From Lactiplantibacillus plantarum EGD-AQ4 (lineage in GTDB: Bacteria; Bacillota; Bacilli; Lactobacillales; Lactobacillaceae), in the NCBI RefSeq assembly GCF_000463075.2, contig NZ_AVAQ01000050.1, positions 79,221-143,220 of the forward strand: 64,000 bases of DNA. The letters are read 5' to 3'. The notes under the pieces are model-generated. The model had not been told where the DNA came from and did not search any database. It saw nothing but the letters and a program-made list of their open reading frames with translations. Position numbers and translations under genes: made by a program. Below are positions 1 through 7,709 of this stretch, piece after piece. Numbering within the stretch: the stretch's first letter is position 1; each line of letters begins with the position of its first letter.

Positions 1-1
1 C

Positions 2-493
2 CAGGCAGCGGCCATGGATGCCAGTGCGCGGCAGGCCTTTTTGGACCAATTTCAAGCCGACCCCACCCAGACACTGCTGGGGTTTTGCGTGTTAGGTGGC
101 ATCTTCTCTGAAGGCATCGACTTGCGCGGCAACCGCTTGATTGGCGTCGCCATCGTCAGCGTCGGTCTGCCTGGCATCAATCCAGAGACCAACTTGATTC
201 GCGACTACTATGACCATCAAAATGGGCTGGGATTCGCCTATGCTTACCAGTTACCCGGCATGAACAACGTCTTACAGGCGGCTGGTCGCCTGATTCGCAG
301 CGCGCACGACACTGGCATCGTCCTCTTACTAGATCAGCGTTTTGCCAGTCGCCGCTACACAGAACTCTTTCCAGCGCACTGGCAGTATTACCAGACGATT
401 GGCTCCATCCCACAACTTGAAGCAACCATCGCCAATTTTTGGCACCAAATGGAGGTCCCACACCATGAAGACAAAACTAACCCGTCAACTTGA
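2..493 (+). CDS. C-terminal part of an XPD/DinG-type ATP-dependent DNA helicase (5' end outside window)
   Basis: This is the last ~163 residues of a superfamily 2 helicase of the XPD/Rad3/DinG type. The reading frame is open to the left edge, so the ATG at 14 is internal and not the start. Motif V is visible as GGIFSEGIDLRG and motif VI as QAAGRLIRS, followed by the typical LLLDQRF segment that ends helicase domain 2. Family members use ATP to unwind 5'-tailed duplexes, often in repair. The stop overlaps the next gene by 29 nt, so the genes are probably translationally coupled. The N-terminal nuclease or FeS part cannot be judged because it lies outside the window. Confidence 0.85.
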   Translation, partial: QAAAMDASARQAFLDQFQADPTQTLLGFCVLGGIFSEGIDLRGNRLIGVAIVSVGLPGINPETNLIRDYYDHQNGLGFAYAYQLPGMNNVLQAAGRLIRSAHDTGIVLLLDQRFASRRYTELFPAHWQYYQTIGSIPQLEATIANFWHQMEVPHHEDKTNPST

Positions 494-1181
494 AACGACG
501 CTCTACCATTATTGCTTCGAACAGGGCGCTTACGTCGTCGAAGAAGTTGCCATGCCGGATGAGCAAGGCATCGTCGATACGTTAAGCTACCAGCAGTTGC
601 CAGATGGGCAGATCGAATGGCGTTGCTACGAGCTAAAAGTGACGAAAGCTGATTTTCATTCCAAAGCCAAGCTCTCCTTCATCGGCCACTATAATTACTT
701 CGTCTTACCGCAGGCCCTGTATGAAGATGTCAAGGACGAGATTCCTGACCGCATCGGCGTTTTGATTTATCGTGAGTTTGACGCACGGGCACTGGCCTTA
801 GCGCCGCAGCCCCTACGAACGCCCGGCTTTTTGACGGTGGCGAAAAAGGCGCAGCATCAAGACTTGCAAGTCGACGAGACTGCCTTGACCGCCCACTTTG
901 TCGCTTCCCTGTTCCGCGAAGTCGATAAGGCCAAACGCGTCAAAAAGGGGCTGCAGCTGTATTCGGACGACCAATTATTTAAGGAACTCCGAAAACGCGC
1001 ACGTAAAGGCTATGACGTCTACGACCCGGAGCAAAACTTATATGACCGGTTCATCGATGAGACGCAAAGTGACGCCATCACAGCATTACAGACTGAATTA
1101 GATGCCCGTAATGCGGAATACCAGGCACTCAAACTAAAATACCAGGCGTTAACGGCGCCGGATCTGCGTGACCAACTATGA
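465..1181 (+). CDS. PD-(D/E)XK nuclease-like protein (MmcB / sce7726-like)
   Basis: The protein has 238 residues. The start is the ATG preceded by GGAGGTCC, not the in-frame ATG further upstream that lies inside the helicase gene. The N-terminal half has an acidic residue in EQGIVDTLSYQ, then WRCYELKVTKADF, in which ExK follows a hydrophobic strand. This is the core pattern of PD-(D/E)XK nucleases and resembles MmcB-like repair proteins. KLSFIGHYNYFVLP fits the strand-helix after the active site. The C-terminal ~40 residues (QTELDARNAEYQALKLKYQAL) look like a short coiled coil. It lies between a helicase and a beta-family protein, which suggests a DNA-processing operon. Nuclease activity is inferred from motifs only. 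Confidence 0.65.
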   Translation: MKTKLTRQLETTLYHYCFEQGAYVVEEVAMPDEQGIVDTLSYQQLPDGQIEWRCYELKVTKADFHSKAKLSFIGHYNYFVLPQALYEDVKDEIPDRIGVLIYREFDARALALAPQPLRTPGFLTVAKKAQHQDLQVDETALTAHFVASLFREVDKAKRVKKGLQLYSDDQLFKELRKRARKGYDVYDPEQNLYDRFIDETQSDAITALQTELDARNAEYQALKLKYQALTAPDLRDQL

Positions 1182-2104
1182 CCACTTACTATCCCTACTT
1201 TCGGGGGCGGATGTACGACCTATTAGCGTTACGCGCCCTGTGTGAACAAGGCCAACTTGGCCCGCACATCGTCCCCATCATTGAGCCGGTCCGTGATTCC
1301 AAAGAACTCCAGCAGACTGTGACGACGCTGATTACGAGCGCGCAACCGTTCAGCCTGATTGCAAATCCTCAAGTCAGCGTGTACGGCCTCAATACAGTCA
1401 AATTGCACCCGCTACCCGACTTGCGCGCTTATCCGTTTTATCATCCCGGCGCCATTCTCGCGGCTGATTTTAGTGCGGACTATCTCACCACGACGCCGGG
1501 CCAAACGAGTCTACTGGTTGCACCTAACTATCCGTTACTTCAAGCTTATCAGCACACGCAGGTCTTACAACAAGTCGGCGGCATTCTGATTCCAGACGAA
1601 GCCCGTTTGCATCAATTAGCGGCAGACCGGGCCATTTTACTCACCGACGCACTGCCTTCTCCTGCCCACGTCGCAGACTATCAAGATTTAGCGGATACGT
1701 ATTTTGCCCCCGCCTACTGGTCGCAATCACCGGTGGGTTATCAAGGGTTCGGCGACTATTCATTGATGGGCCACGTCTATTTCGAACACGGGATGCCGTC
1801 ACGCGCGATTGCGTTACACGTGATTTATGTTACGGTTAAGGGTGACTTGCGCATTCATCACTTTGTTTCGGACAGTAATGACAGTATGCGTGGTCAAAAG
1901 AAGAAGTTCTTCGAGGCACTGACTAAGCTCACGGCTTGGGTACCGACGCATCTAACCGGCCTCAACCGAACGCCAGCATTGACGGCATTGTTAGCCTATG
2001 CAGGCCAGCACAAATTCCCCGGTTTAGGAGTCGTCAAGAAGCTGACCATTATGCACCACCTTCAGTTGATGAAGCGGTTACTCGAACAACAATTAGGAGA
2101 TTAA
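1178..2104 (+). CDS. sce7725 / beta-family protein
   Basis: The protein has 308 residues. It overlaps the preceding stop by 4 nt (ATGA), which indicates translational coupling. The N-terminal YYPYFRGRMYDLLALRAL followed by PHIVPIIEPV is the pattern I associate with sce7725-type and T4 beta-protein-like families, whose function is poorly defined. Such proteins often sit next to a PD-(D/E)XK-type partner, as here. No signal peptide or membrane segment is visible. The C-terminal third contains a conserved-looking SNDSMRGQKKKFFEAL segment. The assignment is from memory of the family. The role in the operon, probably with the helicase and nuclease-like protein, is inferred from gene order. Confidence 0.6.
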   Translation: MTTYYPYFRGRMYDLLALRALCEQGQLGPHIVPIIEPVRDSKELQQTVTTLITSAQPFSLIANPQVSVYGLNTVKLHPLPDLRAYPFYHPGAILAADFSADYLTTTPGQTSLLVAPNYPLLQAYQHTQVLQQVGGILIPDEARLHQLAADRAILLTDALPSPAHVADYQDLADTYFAPAYWSQSPVGYQGFGDYSLMGHVYFEHGMPSRAIALHVIYVTVKGDLRIHHFVSDSNDSMRGQKKKFFEALTKLTAWVPTHLTGLNRTPALTALLAYAGQHKFPGLGVVKKLTIMHHLQLMKRLLEQQLGD

Positions 2105-2105
2105 T

Positions 2106-2480
2106 ATGGCAAAACAAGAATCTGCTTGGAAACAAATGATCCACTTTTATCGTCATGACTACGAAGAACAGCACGCCCCCATGCTTTATGGTGATGTCTG
2201 GTTGAAGACCAAGTCCCATCAGCGACTGATCTTAGGGCTCAGTGACCAGGGACGTCAGCCATATACCACCGTTAGTCAGGTCACTTTGCCAACTATTGGC
2301 ACTCATCTGAATAGTGGTGATGTGCTCGTCACGTTGGTCACAGACCAAGGACCGCACCCCTTGTCAACGCCCTTTAGTGGCACGGTTCAGAAGGTCAACG
2401 ATACCCTTCAAACTAGCCCGCAACAACTCATGACGTTGAAGCAAAATGACAACTGGCTCGTGCAATTAAAAGCCGATTAA
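2106..2480 (+). CDS. GcvH-like protein lacking the lipoyl-lysine
   Basis: The protein has 124 residues and starts 1 nt after the previous stop, with TTAGGAGA as ribosome binding site. Residues ~35-124 follow the glycine-cleavage H-protein fold: GDVWLKTK...LGLSDQG, then VTLPTIGTHLNSGDVLVTL, TPFSGTVQKVND and a final NDNWLVQLK. In true GcvH the hairpin before the PxSG motif carries the lipoylated lysine (ESVKA). Here the corresponding stretch reads VTDQGPHPL with Gln in place of Lys, so swinging-arm chemistry appears impossible. No gcvT or gcvP gene is nearby. It is the last gene of the helicase/nuclease operon. A scaffold or binding role is speculation. Confidence 0.65.
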   Translation: MAKQESAWKQMIHFYRHDYEEQHAPMLYGDVWLKTKSHQRLILGLSDQGRQPYTTVSQVTLPTIGTHLNSGDVLVTLVTDQGPHPLSTPFSGTVQKVNDTLQTSPQQLMTLKQNDNWLVQLKAD

Positions 2481-2887
2481 TTTTGTAGTTACTAAAAGTA
2501 AGCCGGTTCAGAGATAGGCAAACGCTTACATTGCCACTAAACCAACTCGTAAATTGACCAAACTAATTTGCAGATTGGATACTTATCATACAATTCCTAA
2601 TCAGATGGGCGTTTGATGATTGACAGTAGATTTTGTTATGTCAACCAACAGACGCCCGCTTTATTTGTCGATAGTCTTAATTAAACCTTCATAAAACCAT
2701 TGCGCGCCGCGTTATATTACAAAAGATTACAAAACCCGCCTTTTATTACAATAATCGGCCCAATTCGTAAAACTCCTGCTATTTTCCTGTTACAATCGCC
2801 AGCTATACTAGGAACCATTGAAGCGCTTGGAAAGAATCTCGGGGCCAAGCCAAATTCGGACTAAAAAATAGGAGTGTACATTACAAT
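2481..2887. other. Intergenic region with a long hairpin and the LysM-gene promoter
   Basis: This 407-nt stretch has no gene. At 2607-2657 an imperfect outer stem (GGGCGTTTG with CAGACGCCC) encloses TTGACA / TGTCAA. It lacks a T-tract, so its role as a terminator is uncertain. The right part carries the triple ATTACA promoter region described separately. Confidence 0.5.
2716..2809 (+). promoter_or_regulatory. Promoter of the first LysM gene with three ATTACA boxes
   Basis: ATTACA occurs at 2716, 2726 and 2745, and a GTTACA at 2789. The likely -10 box TATACT is at 2804-2809. The same boxes with the same spacing occur before the second LysM gene (5098, 5108, 5127, -10 at 5186). ATTACA is the reverse complement of TGTAAT, which fits the WalR/YycF half-site. 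The gap between the first two is 4 bp, not the canonical 5 bp, so WalR control is only a hypothesis. Confidence 0.55.
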
Positions 2888-3547
2888 ATGAAGATTAAGA
2901 ATGCTTTATTATCAACTGCTGCCGCTACTGCTAGTCTCTTTGCCATTGGTGCTACCGCCCAAGCTGCTACGGTTACCGTCAAAGCCGGGGACACCGTTTC
3001 TCAAATCGCCCTTGACCACAACACCACGGTTGACGCCATCCAACAAGCTAACCACTTGAAGAACGTTAACTTGATCTTGGTCGGCCAACAACTTGAAGTC
3101 AACGGTGATGACAGTACAACTACGACAACCACCACGACGACAACGCAGACGTCACAACCAGCTGCAACGACGCAATCATCCAGCCAGACGACTAACCAAG
3201 CTAGCCAATCTCAAACTAGCCAAAGTAGTCAAACGCAATCGAGCCAAACCCAAACTAGCACACCAGCTGCTAAGACGACGACGCAACAAAGCACTAGCTC
3301 AACGTCAAATTACAGCAACAACAGTTCTGAAAGTGCTGCTAAAGCTTGGATCGCCAACAAAGAATCTGGTGGCTCATACTCAGCTCGTAACGGCCAATAC
3401 ATCGGTAAGTATCAATTAAGTGCCTCATACTTAAACGGTGACTACTCCGCTGCCAACCAAGAACGGGTTGCTAACAATTACGTTGCTTCTCGCTACGGCT
3501 CATGGGCTAACGCCAAGAGTCACTGGTTAGCTAACAACTGGTACTAA
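2888..3547 (+). CDS. Secreted LysM protein with Apf-type C-terminal domain
   Basis: The protein has 219 residues. It has a Sec signal peptide (MKIKNALL... ending ATAQA-A, cleavage near residue 27). One LysM domain follows at ~28-72 ([17 protein letters not shown]...ILVGQQLEV), which binds peptidoglycan. Residues ~75-150 are a Thr/Ser/Gln-rich low-complexity linker. The last ~70 residues (WIANKESGGSYSARNGQYIGKYQLS...RYGSWANAKSHWLANNWY) match the aggregation-promoting-factor (Apf) domain of lactobacilli, related to lysozyme-like or transglycosylase folds. It acts outside the cell, in the wall. RBS is AGGAG. A strong terminator follows. L. plantarum annotations call similar proteins extracellular transglycosylase; catalysis is not demonstrated by sequence. 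Confidence 0.88.
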   Translation: MKIKNALLSTAAATASLFAIGATAQAATVTVKAGDTVSQIALDHNTTVDAIQQANHLKNVNLILVGQQLEVNGDDSTTTTTTTTTTQTSQPAATTQSSSQTTNQASQSQTSQSSQTQSSQTQTSTPAAKTTTQQSTSSTSNYSNNSSESAAKAWIANKESGGSYSARNGQYIGKYQLSASYLNGDYSAANQERVANNYVASRYGSWANAKSHWLANNWY

Positions 3548-3579
3548 ACTGCCCTTGAATTAACTTATCAACTAACGTC

Positions 3580-3616
3580 AACCGTCCTCATCTTTTGTAG
3601 ATGAGGACGGTTTTTT
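3580..3616 (+). terminator. Intrinsic terminator of the first LysM gene
   Basis: Perfect 13-bp arms AACCGTCCTCATC / GATGAGGACGGTT with a 7-nt loop, followed by a T-run. Confidence 0.9.
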
Positions 3617-3639
3617 GTCATACTGCAAATTATGGATAG

Positions 3640-4690
3640 CTTGATTGGTGTGATTCTTGGCCCTAAAATCAAAACCGCCAGCTTAGGACCGCTGGAAACA
3701 GTGCGAATTACCGTAAACTTTCTGTGGTAGGCGCGTCCTACACCGGCTTCCAGGCATTTCTGACAACGCTGGAACGTGGAAGACCAGTATTTAAGCCGAC
3801 AACCCACGTCTTAAATACTGGTCTTCCACGTTAGCTGCAGTATGGATGAAACGTGTTCGGGTCAGACTGGGACTTCCGGTTAGCTACGCCAGAACGCCAA
3901 GCGGAAGTTCACCGCTTAATGCTCTAGCTAGGCTAATCCTCAGTCCCACCCCGTCTGAACCTCACACTCTGAAAAACACTGAGCATTGTCAGAAATGCCT
4001 TCCAGCCTGGATAGCATTCGAAAGGCAGACATGTGCGGACTCAACTTTTTAATGGACTAGTCGGTATTTCTTAGCTCACGGTCATTTTGAGGTTCAACTG
4101 TTAGACTGGTTTCTGACAACATCTAAGTTTTCTTATGTTTTGAGGCTACGGACCCGTGATCATTACCGCATATTGTCAGAGCATTTTCTAGCTGATTAAG
4201 ATTGAAGAATCCTGAACCCTAAGCACATGACAATTCTAGTGTCTAACTTTGAAGACTAGTTGCCGTTGAAACTGACAATAATCTTCAGAGCGCCTTGCCA
4301 GTATCTAAATGCCATAAAGCACCATTAATACAGATTCAGGGTTTATCCGAAGATCCAGCCTTCCAATATTTAGTGGCCAATTTTGCCCAGATAGGTGGCC
4401 GTTCATCCGCCATTGGAGCGGCTTCCCGACTGGCCGGACCGCCGGACAATGCTCAGTAGCCAAATTATTCTTAGTCGGAAGTGTTCTTCTTCCGGCTTAG
4501 AATAAGACTCGTATTTGAAATTACGCAGTGGGGTTCTGCGTGAGTTCAAATCGATGTCGGCTTACGTTCCAGCAATTGTCAGCCGGCCCCGTAAGTCGGG
4601 CTATGGCACATACCGGCTGACGAACAGGAATCCAAACCGGCGTGATTTAATCATGGCTCATAACAAATGAACAAGTACAATGCATATAAT
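3640..4690 (+). repeat. Dispersed intergenic repeat, copy A (long form)
   Basis: This non-coding unit of about 1.05 kb shares blocks with copies at 21909-22708, 63872-64000 and 54767-54948. The 5' block has the CCAGC-N8-GCTGG hairpin, then GTGCGAATTACCGTAAAC. The central block runs CCTTCCAGCC...CGAAAGGC. The 3' block is GGTGGCCGTTCATC...TCCCGACTGG and GGCTGACGAACAGGA. The right end CAAATGAACAAGTACAATG resembles the copy B end. Copy A has extra sequence, including a perfect 23-bp inverted repeat at 3773-3832 and a nested hairpin at 4513-4551. No credible gene is inside. Boundaries are approximate. Confidence 0.75.
3773..3832. repeat. Perfect 23-bp inverted repeat inside copy A
   Basis: Arms at 3773-3795 and 3810-3832 are exact reverse complements (left arm begins AACGTGGAAGACC and ends TTTAAG), separated by 14 nt. 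In copy B the right arm is kept but the left arm is degenerate. There is no T-tract on either side, so it is not an ordinary terminator. Confidence 0.85.
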
Positions 4691-5090
4691 ATAGAAGTTT
4701 TAACTCGAAAAACACAAACAATTATTGTCTCTATCCCACTAATACTAAGCTACCAGCCAATTCAAAAAACGACACAATCAGCGTCAATAATTTATTTTCG
4801 CCGGATCTTCCAATCGTTACCTTAAATCAGGCCGACATTTCTACCCTGTTTTTCGTCAGATTCACCCATCATTTTTTAAAATCCAGGTGTCCACTGGACT
4901 AAAATTCAGCCCAAATTAGCCTGAATTTTCGACACCAACTCGCAAATTTTCATAAATCAAGGGGAATTTACCCATTTTTTGCGACTAATTTGACTTATTT
5001 TCAGGATTGATTCACACGTTTAATCATTGGTATTCTTGATATTCCAAGTCGTCAACTCAAGTTGGTAGCGCTATTTTGCATGAAATCCGG
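4691..5090. other. AT-rich non-coding leader region before the second LysM gene
   Basis: About 400 nt with no open frame of note and no clear RNA structure. I see nothing specific in it apart from high A+T. The promoter boxes start just after it. Confidence 0.5.
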
Positions 5091-5097
5091 CTCAAAT

Positions 5098-5191
5098 ATT
5101 ACAATTCATTACAAAAACGGCCTTATATTACAAGACACCCCTAAAAACGTAATCTTCTGATTATTGCACTGCAACACTCACTAGTTATACT
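5098..5191 (+). promoter_or_regulatory. Promoter of the second LysM gene with three ATTACA boxes
   Basis: ATTACA occurs at 5098, 5108 and 5127 and the -10 TATACT at 5186-5191. Offsets (10, 19 and 59 nt) are identical to those of the promoter at 2716-2809. A TGCAACA at 5170 occupies the position of TGTTACA in the first promoter. Confidence 0.55.
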
Positions 5192-5292
5192 AGTCTCTGT
5201 TGATTGGTTGAGACATCAACTGCTCGACCAATAAAAAATGAATCTGTAAATAATCGCACGCACGCAAAATTATAGGAGAGTGTATTAATCTT

Positions 5293-6123
5293 ATGAAAAT
5301 CAAAAACCTTGTATTATCATCAACAGCTGCTTTAGCCTTATTCGCTATTTCAACGACGGTTGCCAACGCTGATACTTATACTGTTAAGGCCGGCGATACT
5401 GTTTCAGAAATCGCTTTGGCACACAACACTTCAGTATCAGCCATCGAAAAGGCTAACAAGTTAGCAAACGTTAACTTGATCTTCGTTGGTGATAAGCTGG
5501 AAGTCAACGGTTCAACGACCACAACGACTTCTGCTGCTACAAGTGCCGCACCACAATCAGCAACTAGCCAAGCTTCTAGTTCTGCAGCCTCAACTGCAAC
5601 TAGTGCTAGTGCAACCAGCGCTTCTTCACAATCAGTTGCTAGCCAAGCTTCAAGCTCAGCTGCTACTTCTGCTGCAAGCTCATCAGCTACTAGCTCTGCT
5701 GCTACTAGTTCAACTGCTAGTTCAGCCGCTACTTCAAGTGTTGCTACTAGTGCTGCTTCATCAGCAAGCTCAACTAGTTCTGCTGCAAGCCAAGCTTCAA
5801 GTGCCGCTTCAACGACTAGCCAAGCTGCTTCATCAAGCGCCAGCTCAACTTCAACTAGCACTTCAACGACTTCAAGCTACACTGGTAGCAACTTGAAGAG
5901 CTACGTCTTGAGCCAAATGCAATCACGGACTGGTGTTTCTGCATCAACTTGGAACACGATCATTACGCGTGAATCAAACTGGAACACTACTGTTAAGAAC
6001 AGTACTTCTGGTGCCTATGGTTTATTCCAAAACATGCACATCAGCAGTGGTTCTGTTGAAGAACAAGTCGATGCCGCCGTTTCCTTATACAACGCACAAG
6101 GCATGTCTGCTTGGGCTTTATAA
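5293..6123 (+). CDS. Secreted LysM protein with lytic-transglycosylase-like C-terminus
   Basis: The protein has 276 residues. Its signal peptide is [19 protein letters not shown]... with an ANA-D cleavage site near residue 26. One LysM domain ([17 protein letters not shown]...FVGDKLEV) is at ~28-73. An Ala/Ser/Thr-rich linker of ~120 residues follows, encoded by repetitive GCT/TCA/ACT codons. The C-terminal ~80 residues contain [23 protein letters not shown] and a final helix. This is the ES...GLFQ pattern of SLT-type transglycosylases, with Glu in RESNW as the expected catalytic acid. The product should act on peptidoglycan outside the cell. RBS is TAGGAGAG. It is a paralogue of the first LysM gene in leader, LysM and promoter, but differs in its last domain. 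Confidence 0.87.
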   Translation: MKIKNLVLSSTAALALFAISTTVANADTYTVKAGDTVSEIALAHNTSVSAIEKANKLANVNLIFVGDKLEVNGSTTTTTSAATSAAPQSATSQASSSAASTATSASATSASSQSVASQASSSAATSAASSSATSSAATSSTASSAATSSVATSAASSASSTSSAASQASSAASTTSQAASSSASSTSTSTSTTSSYTGSNLKSYVLSQMQSRTGVSASTWNTIITRESNWNTTVKNSTSGAYGLFQNMHISSGSVEEQVDAAVSLYNAQGMSAWAL

Positions 6124-6146
6124 GATAACTAAATCAAGCCATCAAA

Positions 6147-6178
6147 ACGTGTCACGAATTATCGTGGCACGTTTTTTT
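6147..6178 (+). terminator. Intrinsic terminator of the second LysM gene
   Basis: Stem ACGTGTCACGA / TCGTGGCACGT (one G-U pair) followed by seven T. Confidence 0.85.
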
Positions 6179-6235
6179 ATGCCCAAATTTCGTCAAAAGG
6201 CGTATGCTTAATACCATAAAGGTGGTGTTGAAGAC

Positions 6236-6967
6236 ATGCGACAACTCAAAAGCGTCCTAATATTATGGGGCAGTATGCTTGCAAGTATGGGCCTCGTCAG
6301 TTTATTTCTGCGAGTCCCGCTCTTCAACCAATTGTCGGCGACCCTCATCACTGGTCTACAAGAAGTCCTGCTGTTGGGCATTGTCCTCCTGTTCAATGCC
6401 GCTTGGTTTCAGCAACCACTGCACTATCGTAACGTGCCCATCAGCTGGCCCCAATTCAAACCCGTGCTACCAACGCTACTGGTGACTGCATTCATTGCTA
6501 GTCTGGCCTTATTATCCACGCGTCAGTGGTCGACCACCTTCACTGCACTCAGCATAGCCGTTCTAATCAGTTTGTTTGAAGAAACCAGCTTTCGCGGCCT
6601 ACTCTTTCAACTGTGCCGATCAACCTGGGGTGTGCTTCCAGGCGCACTACTCAGCAGCGGATGCTTTAGTCTGACCCACCTGCTTAATCTCAGTCATCAG
6701 ACCTTAACTGCAACGCTACTACAACTCGCCTTTACGTTTGTCCTTGGCTTATTGCTGTGCTTTATCACGGTCCAAACCAAGTCGTTATTCTGGGCGATTA
6801 TCATCCATACGGCCAATGATTTTTTCAGTACGATGGCACCTACCATTCAGCTACCGGGCATCACCACTACCGCTCAATTTCAAATTTTCGAAATCATCAT
6901 TATTATCATCTTGATTGCCCCGCTATGTGTTACGATTCGTGGCCAGGTTGATCATTCTCATCACTAA
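6236..6967 (+). CDS. CPBP (CAAX/Abi) family intramembrane metalloprotease
   Basis: The protein has 243 residues and about seven hydrophobic helices. The three CPBP signature blocks are present: FEETSFRGLLFQ (EExxxR), FSLTHLLNL (FxxxH) and IIHTANDFF (HxxxN/D). These form the metal site of Rce1-like intramembrane proteases. In lactobacilli such proteins are often linked to bacteriocin immunity, but no bacteriocin gene is nearby, so the substrate is unknown. RBS is AAAGGTGG ~10 nt upstream. The gene is monocistronic and converges with the ABC operon through a shared terminator. Confidence 0.85.
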   Translation: MRQLKSVLILWGSMLASMGLVSLFLRVPLFNQLSATLITGLQEVLLLGIVLLFNAAWFQQPLHYRNVPISWPQFKPVLPTLLVTAFIASLALLSTRQWSTTFTALSIAVLISLFEETSFRGLLFQLCRSTWGVLPGALLSSGCFSLTHLLNLSHQTLTATLLQLAFTFVLGLLLCFITVQTKSLFWAIIIHTANDFFSTMAPTIQLPGITTTAQFQIFEIIIIIILIAPLCVTIRGQVDHSHH

Positions 6968-6975
6968 TTCTACCA

Positions 6976-7024
6976 AAAAAGCCGACGTACCAAGTGATTT
7001 TCAATCACCTGATACGTCGGCTTT
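6976..7024. terminator. Bidirectional terminator between convergent genes
   Basis: Stem AAAGCCGACGTA... / ...TACGTCGGCTTT with an inner GTGATT/AATCAC stem. A-rich left flank and T-rich right flank serve both strands. Confidence 0.85.
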
Positions 7025-7038
7025 CTAATCATCTCAAC

Positions 7039-7698
7039 CTAAGTCTCTGAGACAAATTGATGTTTTTCTAAGCGATACGAGTGGTCGCACGCATCCGCCA
7101 CGTCCGGTTCATGCGTCACAATAATCACGCATTTCTTCTGTTCGTGAGCGATTTTTTGGAATTGGTCGATGACATATTTCGTGTTCTCTTCATCCAAATT
7201 ACCAGTCGGTTCATCCGCGACCACTAACTTGGCATCACACACCATCGTCCGTGCAATGGCGACCCGTTGCTGCTGTCCACCGGATAACCGTTGAACGTTC
7301 TTCTTCATCTGGTCGTCACTAATGCCCAAGCGCCGCAACATCTTCATCGCGTAATCCTTGTCGCCACGATGCTCCGAATTGGTAATCGCCATTGCCGTCA
7401 TCAGGTTGTTCAATGGTGACATGTACGTCAACAGGTTGTAGGACTGAAAGACGATGGCCACCTTAGAACGCCGATAGTTGGTCAAACCGATTTTATTGAT
7501 GGGCTCGCCGTTGAGTTCAATCTGACCAGCGCGTGGTTTATCCAAACCAGCAAGCAGTGAGAGAAAAGTTGTCTTCCCAGAACCACTTTGGCCAACGATG
7601 GCATACGACGTGCCGGACTTAAATTCGAGATTCACGTGTTCAAATAGACTATTTTCTTGGCGGTCATACCAGTAACCAAGATCATTTACTTTTAACAT
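7039..7698 (-). CDS. ABC transporter ATP-binding protein (MacB/LolD type)
   Basis: The protein has 219 residues. Walker A is GQSGSGKTT, the Q-loop lies in FQSYNLL, the signature is LSGGQQQRVAIARTM and Walker B is LVVADEPTGNLD, followed by the H-loop IVTHEP. PTGNLD is typical of the MacB/LolD/FtsE subgroup that pairs with FtsX-like permeases. The permease gene lies 11 nt upstream on the same strand, so the two form one exporter. There is no adjacent two-component system, so the substrate cannot be predicted. Start ATG. Confidence 0.92.
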   Translation of the reverse strand: MLKVNDLGYWYDRQENSLFEHVNLEFKSGTSYAIVGQSGSGKTTFLSLLAGLDKPRAGQIELNGEPINKIGLTNYRRSKVAIVFQSYNLLTYMSPLNNLMTAMAITNSEHRGDKDYAMKMLRRLGISDDQMKKNVQRLSGGQQQRVAIARTMVCDAKLVVADEPTGNLDEENTKYVIDQFQKIAHEQKKCVIIVTHEPDVADACDHSYRLEKHQFVSET

Positions 7699-7709
7699 TG
7701 CCGCCCCTC

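Noticed and set aside
342..464. Upstream extension of the PD-(D/E)XK-like gene
   Set aside because: The extra 41 codons lie inside the helicase gene in another frame; the ATG at 465 has the ribosome site.
3568..3807. Minus-strand open frame of 79 codons over the first terminator and copy A, with a relative in copy B (21926-22108)
   Set aside because: It starts within the palindrome and runs through a terminator; the B version has a different frame length. It reflects repeat homology, not a gene, although the short shared peptide (CLEAG.GR.Y....T..RTVSSG) made me look twice.
3846..4052. Open frame of 68 codons inside repeat copy A
   Set aside because: It is not conserved in copy B, has no ribosome site and spans repeat-module boundaries.
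4513..4551. Nested hairpin that resembles a tRNA arm or T-box element
   Set aside because: No cloverleaf, no CCA end, no T-box antiterminator sequence and no downstream gene in range.
5376..5861. Long open frame antisense to the second LysM gene
   Set aside because: It mirrors the Ala/Ser/Thr-rich linker; the translated product is only Ala/Leu/Val/Glu repeats with no ribosome site.
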